Assembly (NCBI GenBank): GCA_964035575.1
Contig: OZ037869.1
Span: 682,001-746,000, forward strand
Direction of reading: 5' to 3'
DNA length: 64,000 nucleotides
DNA from: Rhynchopus sp. YZ270_cl-10
Taxonomy: Eukaryota; Euglenozoa; Diplonemea; Diplonemida; Diplonemidae
Positions 55,088-64,000 of this stretch are shown piece by piece. The position numbers and the translations under genes are program-made. Under the pieces are notes generated by a model. It ran no database searches and was not told where the DNA came from. It saw nothing but the letters and a program-made list of their open reading frames with translations. How positions within the stretch are numbered: the first letter of the stretch is position 1; the number at the start of each line of letters is the position of its first letter.

Positions 55088-55879
55088 TTAGCGGCGTGAG
55101 GGGTTGGCGACAGCTCGGTTTGCGAGCTTGTCTGCCTGTGAATTGTATTCACGTCTGACGTGCTCCAGGCGTACCTTTGGTATGTTATTCATGGAGCTTC
55201 TTGCACGGGCGTGAACGGGTGCGAGGTTGGGTGCCTTGACTGCCATCCTGCCTTGGAGCTGCTCGATGACAAGCTTGCTGTCACCACGCACCTTGACATT
55301 TTGCCGGCCCTCTTGCGCACAGCGTTTCAGCCCCATAGCGACTGCTTCGTACTCCGCTTCGTTGTTTGTTGCGTGGGGCATGTGTTGCGTGACCTCCCAG
55401 ACGGTGCGCCCTTTCGGGCACTGCAGGTAGGCGCCTGCACCGGCCACTCCAGGGTTGCCTTTGGAAGCACCGTCGAAGTAGAGGGAGTACTCCTCCGGCC
55501 TGCGTGCAGCCTGCCTGGGTGCAGGCGCTGCACGGTGTGCGGCGGGAAGTGCTTCGTCTGCAGTACGCTTCCTTCGTACAGGTGGTGCAAGGTCGCGTGC
55601 AGGTTCCCTGTACGAAGGAGCTGGTGCATGATAAGAAGGAGCCGGTGCACGGTACGAAGGAGCTGGTGCGTGGTAAGAAGGAGCTGGTGCACGGTACGAA
55701 GGAGCTGGTGAATGGTACGAGCTTGAAGACGACGACTCACCCGCAAAGTCGCGTGCCGCACTCTGACACCCAAACTTCTTAAACACTGCCCCGGAATACC
55801 CGTTCACGTGCCGCTGACACTCCGCCCAGGTACTGTACACACCCGTCTTCCGCCCTGCCTGGACAGCATAGTACCCCAT
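55088..55879 (-). CDS. Ribonuclease H1 with hybrid-binding domain
   Basis: 263 residues, one exon. Removes RNA from RNA/DNA hybrids in nucleus and/or mitochondrion-related organelle. N-terminal hybrid-binding domain (YYAVQAGRKTGVYSTWAECQ, VNGYSGAVFKKFG) at 1-45; then Ser run and five or so PAPSYxA repeats; then an RNase H domain with the catalytic D-E-D-D: YFDGASKGNPG, NNEAEYEAV, VRGDSKLV, REYNSQADKLA. I chose the Met of MGYYAVQ because the domain starts there; the frame is open about 30 codons further. No mitochondrial presequence is evident from this start. Confidence 0.92.
   Translation of the reverse strand: MGYYAVQAGRKTGVYSTWAECQRHVNGYSGAVFKKFGCQSAARDFAGESSSSSSYHSPAPSYRAPAPSYHAPAPSYRAPAPSYHAPAPSYREPARDLAPPVRRKRTADEALPAAHRAAPAPRQAARRPEEYSLYFDGASKGNPGVAGAGAYLQCPKGRTVWEVTQHMPHATNNEAEYEAVAMGLKRCAQEGRQNVKVRGDSKLVIEQLQGRMAVKAPNLAPVHARARSSMNNIPKVRLEHVRREYNSQADKLANRAVANPSRR
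55605..55735 (-). repeat. Coding minisatellite in the RNase H1 linker
   Basis: An imperfect 21-24 bp unit (GTACGAAGGAGCTGGTGC in the plus orientation) codes for PAPSYHA/PAPSYRA repeats. It lengthens the flexible linker between the hybrid-binding and catalytic domains. Confidence 0.8.
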
Positions 55880-55969
55880 ATTAGTGAAGGGGGCAAAATA
55901 GAGGGTAGCAGTGGTGTTAGTCCTTTCGAGGGTGTGGGTTTGGGGGGTACAGTGTTGGCAATGGTACAT

Positions 55970-58245
55970 GATGTGCTATACGTACTGTTGCACTTTTCAT
56001 TCCCCTTTACCCCCCTTGTACGACCACTTTACCTTTGCTATGACCATACAACTGTGACACAAAACAAACTATGTCCCGAGGAAGGAAAGAATATTGGAGT
56101 CATGCGCACAACAGCGAAGACTCCTGTCTCAGAAAACCCCCACGCATGCATGCGCCATTTTTTTGTTGTATCGACAATCACCTACCGAGGTAGGATCTGT
56201 ACACAATGTCGCCCTAAGGCTTTGTACTTAATCGGTATGGACGGAGGCCATCCTCAACCCTAGAAAGTAGCTTTTATTTGTTGATTTGCATTCAAAGTGC
56301 TGTTTTATACACAAAAGTTGCATCTTCAAAGTTTTAGAGTAAGGGGGTGGGTTAAAAGGGGTCACGTGAAGAAAATAAAGTAGTTGGCAAAAATTTCAGT
56401 ACATCATGTTTCAGTCCTAACTGCATACATTGGTCGTAACAGAGTTTTTTTTTTTTTTTTTGTGACAGCCTAGTGAAGGCGATCTCCAGCACGACGAGGG
56501 ACCACCTGAGGGGGAAATACTTAATACGTTGCATTGTATGGCACTTTTCCAACACTGGGGTGAAGAGGGGGGAAGAGTAATATTGGATAAGTGGTGCAGA
56601 GGAAGGGGTCGTTTTTTTTTTTGTTTTGTTTTAGTGGGGAGGGGGTATTCAGCCTTTTTGGGTATATGGATAGAGCAGTTGCACCGGATGATGCAACACT
56701 TTACATCGAGTTTTTCAAAAACAGCAAACTAGTGTCATATAATTTCCAATCAAAGAGAAGAAAAAAAAAACGCAGCAGGTTTGTCGTCGGGCATATCCGT
56801 TCAGCTGTTGGCCGATTGTCTAAAGAGAAATTTTTTTTTTTTGTTTGGGAACCTAAAAGATTTGGGGGAAATATCTAACTTGAGGAATGGGAGAGAGAAA
56901 AGGGGAAATAGAGGAAACGAGACAAAAAAAAGGCGGACTGAATGCCAAAAAAATGACATCCATCTTAAAAAAATCTTTAAAAAAAAATCGACCCCAACAA
57001 GCAAGCGCTGTGCCATATTGAGTAATATGTGCTTGTCTATTGAGCCCTTTTTTTTTAAATCTGAAAACACAGGTTACAATTAGTCTACACCCAATGATGT
57101 GTTTCGCTGTGTTTTCCTTGTGTTTTTCGTTTGCCTTTATCCCAACAAGGGTAAAGGCAAAAACCTAGAAACTTTAAAAAAAAAAAATGCAACCCGATTC
57201 CGTTCCCAACAGTCATCGTCAATAAAGAAAACTTTTTTTGCGACTCCCTTACGTCACACAAATCCTGTTTAACAACAAGCTTTTTTTTGTGTGTATTCCG
57301 TTGGATTGCGCCATACTATGACGATTACGTTGGTAACAGAAACAAAAGAAAAAAGGAAAAAAAAAACTTGAAAGATGAACATGCCTCCATACACATCTCG
57401 AACAAAAAACAGTTACTTGATGAACCAAAGCCTGTACTCAGTCACCTTGCATCCAAAAAAAATGGAAAAGTTTATAAGATGAACCTAAGCCTCACGTGCT
57501 TAGTCACCTTAAAAAAAAGGGAATCAGAAATACCAACCCATCATTTGGAGACATAAAAGCCAAGGTATCCTACTCGCCGCCTTTGCAGTCAGGGTTGCAC
57601 CCCAAAATAAAAAAACCCGGCACGAGCGCCTAACAACGCACGTTAAACAAAATAGGGGGAAAAATGAAAATGAAAAAAGTAGAGACAAAAAAAAGCTATC
57701 TTTGAAATACAAAGCCCTCACGTGACAGTGTACCTAAAAAAAACCATGTGGGAGAGGGGAGATTGGGGAAGAGTGGACGTACTTTTTTTGTATCGATGAA
57801 AAACCCCCATCGGACTATCATCTTTAAAAACGAGAAACCGCGAGCAAATACTCTGTGTCTCCCACGGATATTTTTATTGTCGACACATCACTTACAATGT
57901 CAAAACCAGCTGGGTAAAGATCTGTACTCAAATGTCGACCAAAAGAAAAGAGGGAAAATGGTCACCTGACACCACTATCTTGCGGAACAGCTTTTTTTTG
58001 TTGTTTTATAGTACGGGTGGTGCTCCGGGGGAGGGTCGATATTGACAGGTCTCTGACAGGTCGTTAACGTTGCCCGATTTCCGAAAGCACCTGGGGGTTT
58101 ACATATTATTTTTTTGCCCACAAAGAAAACACTCTAAATGAATCAGGGATTTGGGGGGGCGGGCTGGGGGGGAAGGTTACTACGATGTGTTTTGTTTTAT
58201 TTCTATCTATTGCAGCACACATGCTGGATGCTCTCCTTTCCCTCC
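55970..58245. other. Spacer between RNase H1 and SMC1
   Basis: AT-rich. A family II repeat lies at 56169-56285, family I repeats at 57365-57402, 57415-57449 and 57468-57510, and a family II copy at 57879-57950. TTTGAAATACAAAGCCCTCA at 57701 resembles the 3' flanks of Cys-rich copies 3 and 4 (near 6100 and 19300). No gene recognised. Confidence 0.55.
56169..56285. repeat. Dispersed repeat family II (TCGACAATCACCTACC...GTAGGATCTGTACNCAATGT)
   Basis: TCGACAATCACCTACCGAGG, TAGGATCTGTACACAATGTC, GCCCTAAGGCTT, and at its end GAAAGTAGCTTTTATTTGTT. The best partner is 58384-58500; shorter ones at 41980-42053, 32677-32765 and 57879-57950. The CCTACCG/CGGTAGG-type pairing changes together (CCTGCTAGTGCAGG in the partner), which suggests a conserved stem. 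Confidence 0.6.
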
Positions 58246-61200
58246 CTATGCCTCGTCGTACTGCGTGAGGTCGAGCGTAAGAACCCCTGAAGAGCTCGCT
58301 CCTCTGTTCTTGTGCACACCGACAAGACTTGACGCGGTTTCGTAGAAGCAGCTCTGTTTAGTTGTGTATATTTGTTTTGTTGTGTCGACACTCACCTGCT
58401 AGTGCAGGATCTGTACTCAATGTTTCCCGAAGGCTAATGTATTTAAAATAAAGAGGCGAAAGCCGTCCTACAACTCTGGAAAGTAGCTTTTATTTGTTGT
58501 TTATGGTGTGGCTGAACGGGGGGGAGCATAAAGTGCGGAAAAGTGCTGAAAAAGTGCGAATAGGTGCGGAAAAAGTGCGGATCAGCCCCCAAAAAAATTT
58601 TCCCCACCTTGTAAAAGTTGAACACTGTGTACTGTGGTACTGTAGGTACTGTAGGTACGGTTTTCGCACTTTTTCCGCACTTATTCGCACTTTTACAATG
58701 TTGGCTTGCTGACTGTGTCTGTGTACCTGTGTAGGTACACGGTATTCTGTGGGTACCTACCGTACCTGTACCTGTGTACCTGTGTGCCTGTGTATTTGGC
58801 AAAGACAGTCAGCAAGCCTACAAGCTAAAAGTGCGAACAAGTGCGGAAAAAGTGCTCAAAAAGTGCGGAAAAAGTGCGAATAGGTGCGGAAAAAGTGCGA
58901 GAAAGTGCGGAAAAGTGCGAATCAGACCCCTTCAGCCACACCAGTTTATGCATGCAAATGTTGTAATATGCACAAAAAGTTGCATCAAAGTTTGGGGGAC
59001 AGGGAAGAACTGTTTTATCAAGTTGGGATTTTTGAAATACAAAAAGCACGCGAATTAATCAGAGCTTGAAAAAATGCCCAACGCCACTCCTCTGCAATCG
59101 TGGTCGCGGTGTAGTATATTTTAAAATCGTTGAACGTCACGACACACCACCGTTCACACCAAATCCTTCACATAATAAAAAAAAAACTTGAAAAATAGAA
59201 ATACCTTGAGACTGATCACCAGGAACTGGCAATGTTGGCGGGACTGCTGGACGTATGAGATAACCTTGTCGACGTTCTTTTGGTCCAAGGCTGCGTCGAC
59301 CTCGTCGAGCACGAAGAAGGGGCTGGGGCAGACCTTGTGGATGGCAAAGAGAAGGGCAAGCGCGGCAACAGTCTTCTCACCTCCAGAGAGCTGGTCCATC
59401 TCGCGGAACTCTTTGTTGGGTGGGCAGGCGGTGTACTTTGTGCCGCCGAGGTACTGCTCGTGCATCTCCTCGCAGTGGATGTACGCCGCACCGCATGCTG
59501 CCTGTCCACGTGTACCCTGCGTCAGCATCCTGTAGATCTGCGCCACCTCCTTCTCAATGATCGTAAACGCCTTCTGAAAGCGTGCCCCACGCTCCTCCTT
59601 GACCTGGATGAACTCAAGCTTCCGCTTCTTCTCCTCCTTCTCCGCATCTGCAAACTCCTCAGCAGTCTCCCGCAGCTTCGAGGACATCCCCTTGAAGTTC
59701 TTCTCCGCCTTCAAGTTCGGCGCAAGCTTCGTGATTTCGTCAGACTTCTTCTCAATCTTGTGGTCCAACAGAGCCAACTCCTCACGGTACTTCTGTGCCT
59801 TGTTGTCCTTGTTGTCGCGCACCGCCTCACGCAGCTTCTTCGGCAACGATGCAAAGTCGATCCCCAGCAACTGTTGTGCAGCCTGCTTGCCGACGTCCGA
59901 CGTCGTCTTCTTCCCCTTCCGCCCGACAGCGCCACTGTCCGTACCCGACTCAAAGATCTCGGACACAGTGATGAAGCCTTTCTCGTCGACGGTGGTCTCA
60001 CGGTCGAGCGGCTCGTCGACCTTTTCATCATCCTCAGCGTCGTCAGCATCAGGGCGTGCACCCTTCTTAGCAGACTTGTGGCCAGTAGATTTGCGGGCAC
60101 GTTTCTTTCCCACCTCCGCAGGGTTGTCCAAGGATACTGTAGGAAGCTTCACATCATCCGCAATGCAGCGTGTGTACAGCCCCGCCCGCTGTGCACGAAG
60201 ACGGTCCCGTACAGTGAGAAGTGCCTGCGGCTTCTTGCGCACCTCCTCGCACTTTGCCAAAGCGGCGTTCAGGTCGCGCTTGCACTTCGCTACAGTGTCA
60301 TCCTCCTTACGCAGAGTGCCGTTCGTCGTGTCCAGCTCCTTCTTTGTCTTCTGCAGTGCCTTCTCCTTTGTGTCGAGGACCTTCTTCTTTGCCTGGTGGT
60401 CTTCCTTGGCAGCGGCTAGCTCCTTTTCAACCTTTTTCTTTGCTTCTTTGAGTTGCTGGGGTGAGAGTGCTTTGTCGCTCTTCTCCTCGTAGTCGATCTG
60501 TGCCTGGAGCTTGACCATGAGGGAACGGATGGCCGACGTCTTGGAGGCACGGTCGCGGTCCTTGGTGAGCATGCTGCTTTCGAAGTCGTGGATGTCTTTG
60601 ATGTGGACACGTTTGGCGAAGTCGCCGAAGATGACACTTTCCTTCTCGCGCAGGACATCGCGTGACTGTTGTGCCTTTGTGTTCGCCTGGTCGTACTCCT
60701 TCTCTTTGTCGGTGATGCGCTTCGACAGATCCTTCCAATCACGCTTCAGTGTCGACAACTCCTTTTCCGCAAGAGACTTCTTCTCAGCCCAGCGTGCGAG
60801 ATCTGCCTTCGCGATGTGGCGGCGCTGCTGCTCTGACTGCACCTGCTGCGTCAGGTCACGCTCCTTCTCCTGCAGCTTCAATGTGTCCATATGCAGGGAA
60901 CGCACTGTCTGCGCAAGCCTGTCACGCTCCTGCTTCTTCGCCTCGAGGTCCTTCTGGTCGAACTTCCGTGCACGCTCTTCGATGCTGGCAGCACCTCCGG
61001 TCATGACACCGTTCTTCTGCATCACAGTTCCGTCCAACGTGACAACCTTATGCCTCGTTTGCATCTCCCAGGCAACCTTCTGTCCTTCCTCGGTCTCGTC
61101 GACCATGATCGTCTGCCCGATTGCGTACTTGATGGCAGGGGCAAGCCACGGTGGGTATTGGATGCAGTTCACAACAGGCTTTGCGGTTCCACCAAGCACA

Positions 61201-63192
61201 CGGTGTGCGTCGGTGACGTCCTTACCACGGACGGAGTTGAGGGGGATGAAGTTCATCGTGCCGACACGCTGGTCCTTGAGGTACTGCACGCAGTCGTGTG
61301 CGGTACGGTCGGTGTCGGTCACTACTGCGTCCATGTGTTTCCCGAGGGCTACGGTAACTGCAACCCTGTGCCGTGCATTGGGGATCTTGATGAGAGAGTA
61401 GAGCCGTCCGTGCAGGCCGTTGTAGAGCTCTTTCATGTCAGAGAGGGCAGCCTCCATCTTCTGGGAGGAGCGTGATTCTTCACGCTGGGTGCGCATGGAG
61501 GCAATGGATTCGGTCAGCACCTGCGTAGGATGTGGAGTCGAGAATGTGTCATATAAAGGTAAAAGAGGGGGGTTCTTGATAGCGTCGATAGCAATCTCGA
61601 AAAAAAACGTACAAAAACTCCTTCATGTGGGTGTAGTTGTGTAAGTAACATCGATAACAACCCTTTGGCTTTGTCCCTAGAGGAGGAGGAAAGCTCCTAA
61701 AACTGGTTGTGTCATGTTGTGATGAGGGGAAGGGGGTGTTGTGTACCTTCAGCCGCTCCTCCTTGGTGCTCAGGTCCTGCTGCAGGGTCTGATGTTGGTT
61801 CTTGGTCGTCTTGAGCTCGTCGTTCCACTCCTTCTCCTGCGGCGTCTCCTCTCCCTGGTTGGTAATCTCCTCCTCGCGTGCAATGATGTGCACAACCTTC
61901 TCTTGTGCAGACTGCTCACGACGCACCTGGTCGGCACGCACCTCCTGAAGGGAGGTAAGCTGGTGGCGGATGTGCTCGACCTCGCGGGTCTGCACCTTGA
62001 CGTCGTTGGTGTAGCCAACGGTCTGTGCCTGGGCCTGCTCTCTGAGGGTGCGGAACTCCTTGTAGTCTGCCTCGGACAGCTGGTCCATGTTCGCGTCCTC
62101 CGCAGCCCACGTTGTCTCATGTGCAGATAGGATCTGCTTCTGCTCGTTCAGGTCACTCCGCAGCTGTTCCGTACGCTGGTTCGACGCCTTCTTCTCTTCG
62201 TCCGCCTTCGCAGACTGTGCCTGTACACGCTTCACCTCACCCTCAAGGGTGCGACACCGCACCTCCACATCCTGCACAACCTTGCGCTGTGAGTTGACGT
62301 CGTGCTGTGCAGCACGCTCCTCTCTTGTCATTTTGTGCACATTTTTGTACAGATCGTTCGTCACAGACTTGGCAGCAGTGAAGTCGGCCTCAATGGCCTT
62401 GAGCGCCTTTTCCTTTTCGCTGACATCTTTTTGTGCGATGTTCTGGAACTTCTTGATTTTGAGGAGGGCGGTCTCTATGTGGTAGAACTGGATGAGCGAC
62501 TGCTCGACCTTGAGTGTCGTCATGTCGTGCATGAGCGAGTGGTAGAGCTCTGCCTCCTTCTTGTGCCCCTCCATGATGCCTCTCTCGACACCAGCACCGC
62601 GCTTGAGCAGACCTGCATTGCGCACCTTTTCAGAGGCGACTGCGAGGGCCTTCTTTTTGTCTTCATACTGCAGCTTGAGGTCTGCCGACCCTGCAACCAG
62701 CTCAATCATTTGCGTGATATCGCGAGGGTTTTTATGCGCCATCTGTTCCACCTCTCCCTGGAAGATAAGACAGTTCCGGGTACTTGCTAGGATGTTGAAG
62801 GACTTGAGCACAGCCTCATACTTCGCCCATGTCATAAGCTTTGCATCCACAAGGTACTGTGATGTGCCGGTGGCGGTCACGCTGCGTTCGAAGACCACCT
62901 TTTTGCGGCCAGAGACAAAGTGCAGACGTACAATCGCTTTGTTCGGGCGTTGTTGCAGCCCTGCTGCACTGCATACCAGGTCCTTCAGATGTGTTGCGCG
63001 CAGGCTCGCTGTCTTGATGCCAAGCACAAATGAGATTGAGTCCATCACATTGGACTTCCCAGACCCGTTCGGGCCAATGATGCATGTAAAGTCACGGAAC
63101 GGCCCGATGTAGTGCTCGCCAGCATAGGACTTGAAGTTGACCAGTTCGAGCGCTTCGATGTGCCCAGAGAGGGCACTGCTGACGCTGCTCAT
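58246..63192 (-). CDS. SMC1: SMC1, cohesin ATPase subunit
   Basis: Exons 63192-61747, 61520-59205, 58353-58246; 1289 residues. SMC1 pairs with SMC3 in cohesin, which holds sister chromatids and extrudes loops in the nucleus. N-terminal head GHIEALELVNFKSYAGEHYI with Walker A GPNGSGKSN near 40-48; coiled coil; hinge at roughly 515-655 (NFIPLNSVRGKD, AIGQTIMVDE, LDGTVMQKNGVMTGG); coiled coil; then signature LSGGEKTVAALALLFAIH and Walker B PFFVLDEVDAALD; end FLVISLK. The last exon, found from splice signals, encodes SCFYETASSLVGVHKNRG and VLTLDLTQYDEA, which matches the family's closing segment (FY..A..L.GV...VLT.DLT.Y). Intron 1 has the rare donor GTACAC; intron 2 is 851 bp because it carries insertions. 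Confidence 0.93.
58384..58500. repeat. Dispersed repeat family II in SMC1 intron 2
   Basis: GTCGACACTCACCTGCTAGT, GCAGGATCTGTACTCAATGT, CCGAAGGCTAATGTATTT, AAAGTAGCTTTTATTTGTTG. Directly precedes the element at 58504, and its tail may have been that element's target. Confidence 0.6.
58504..58943. mobile_element. TGGTGTG-ended element in SMC1 intron 2
   Basis: 440 bp with ends TGGTGTGGCTGAACGGGG and CCCCTTCAGCCACACCA. GTTTA flanks both sides (58499-58503, 58944-58948): a 5 bp target duplication. Subterminal runs of AAAAAGTGCGGA/GTGCGAATAGG stand in inverted orientation; the centre has GTACCTGTGTACC repeats. Same end motif and duplication length as element F. Confidence 0.8.
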
Positions 63193-63700
63193 GTGTAAAG
63201 CCTTGAGACTGTGTTTCCTGTAGGATGTTGTTGTTGTCGTGTCATGCGTTGCATGTGGAATGAGGAGCACAACGTCGAAAAGAGAAAGGGTGTGAAATAA
63301 AATGTCTATTTTTTTTTTTTTTTTTTGTTTCGTTCTGCCAATTTTGCAACAAAAAAAGAACATTGAAAACTGAAAGCGAGAGATGCTGTGTGATGTATCA
63401 TTTGTGCGAAGACAACAAAAACACACACATAAACACAGAACCCTCCATCCATATTTTTTTTTTGCAGCATACCGGCTCCATCAAATACAAAGGATACACA
63501 CACAAGGTTAGATAAAAAAAAATTTGATGACGATTCAGTTTCTCCGTTCTCCTCTACTATTTTCTTAAAAACCTTTTTGCCTCCATTCTGCCTTTGATTG
63601 AACTCGGTTTATCAAATGATACTAAGCCACCCCACCCCATTGCCCTACCCAACCCCAACCACCCACGAACCCCAGAAACACCAACTCAGGACCGCTGTGA
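63193..63700. other. Spacer between SMC1 and TRM112
   Basis: Upstream region of SMC1 and downstream region of TRM112. A 21-base T-run at 63309-63327 and several A-runs. No other feature recognised. Confidence 0.6.
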
Positions 63701-63892
63701 CTATATTTCGTTAAGCACCATGTTGGGGATAGTGTCCTTGATAGGGAACCGGGCAGCACAGTCCTCCTTAGGGCAGGTAAGGGACCCGTTCTGCACCTTG
63801 AGCTCAAGGACAAGGAAGTGCACCGCACGCAGCAACGCCTCGTTCATCCGCAGGTCCTCTGGCTGCTCCTCGGGGAGAGTGGACAGGTCTTC
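63701..63892 (-). CDS. TRM112: TRM112, last exon (gene continues beyond the window)
   Basis: After an acceptor TTACCCACAG, 63 codons read EDLSTLPEEQPEDLRMNEAL, LRAVHFLVLELKVQNGSLTC, PKEDCAARFPIKDTIPNMVL, NEI and stop. This matches the C-terminal half of TRM112, the small zinc-binding activator of several methyltransferases acting on tRNA, rRNA and release factor eRF1; the family's LLEVxVxEGxLxCPxxGRxFPIxxGIPNMLL is clear. The second Cys of the zinc site is in TCPKEDC. 5' exons lie beyond 64,000; the remaining 108 bp look like intron. Confidence 0.88.
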   Translation of the reverse strand, partial: EDLSTLPEEQPEDLRMNEALLRAVHFLVLELKVQNGSLTCPKEDCAARFPIKDTIPNMVLNEI

Positions 63893-64000
63893 CTGTGGGT
63901 AAGGGGTGTGAATGAAAGAGGGTGTGCACCACCAGGCTTTTCCTATGTTTTCACCATGTTGCCTTGAGTGTTGAAACCCTTCAAGAAGTGTAGACCTTCA

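Overview
The window is eukaryotic nuclear DNA, most likely from a heterotrophic protist. Coding exons are fairly GC-rich and sit in AT-rich, homopolymer-rich spacers. Genes carry short spliceosomal introns with a nearly fixed donor GTATGT and acceptors ending in ACAG. That tight intron grammar recalls metamonad flagellates (fornicates, parabasalids), but this is inference only; no rRNA or tRNA gene is present to place the organism. Every recognisable gene lies on the minus strand.

Positions 1-24,400 are a family locus and an element-rich region. Four intact, near-identical genes for a secreted, cysteine-rich, single-pass membrane protein form two subtypes in the order A-B-A-B, showing that a two-gene unit was tandemly duplicated. 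The A-type copies carry a fragment of a PIAS/Siz-like SUMO ligase just upstream. The second unit was expanded by DNA elements: a 9.6 kb chain (8484-18095) of at least five elements, four of them ending in TAGGGG and separated by pure G-tracts, with further elements nested inside; a 0.6 kb hairpin-ended element (18620-19204); and a 3.0 kb element (21077-24087) with a nested TA-flanked element. The arrays inside them have units of 5, 8, 9 and 10 bp. The first unit preserves the corresponding empty site.

Positions 25,883-64,000 are housekeeping genes, all on the minus strand: two P-type IIC (Na+/K+-type) ATPase alpha subunits (9 and 10 exons), an N-terminal-motor kinesin with a C-terminal PH domain (7 exons), EMC1 of the ER membrane insertase (4 exons), three identical centrins in tandem, RNase H1, the cohesin subunit SMC1 (3 exons, the last one beyond a long element-bearing intron), and the last exon of TRM112. 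Exon maps were built by hand from splice signals; for the ATPases, EMC1 and SMC1 the exon sums are whole codons and the joined proteins match their families across the junctions.

Spacers and introns contain several short dispersed sequence families (40-120 bp), some with hairpin or compensated-stem character. These, the G-tract element chain and the duplicated cysteine-rich family are the least explained features. No LTR element, capsid gene or reverse transcriptase was recognised.
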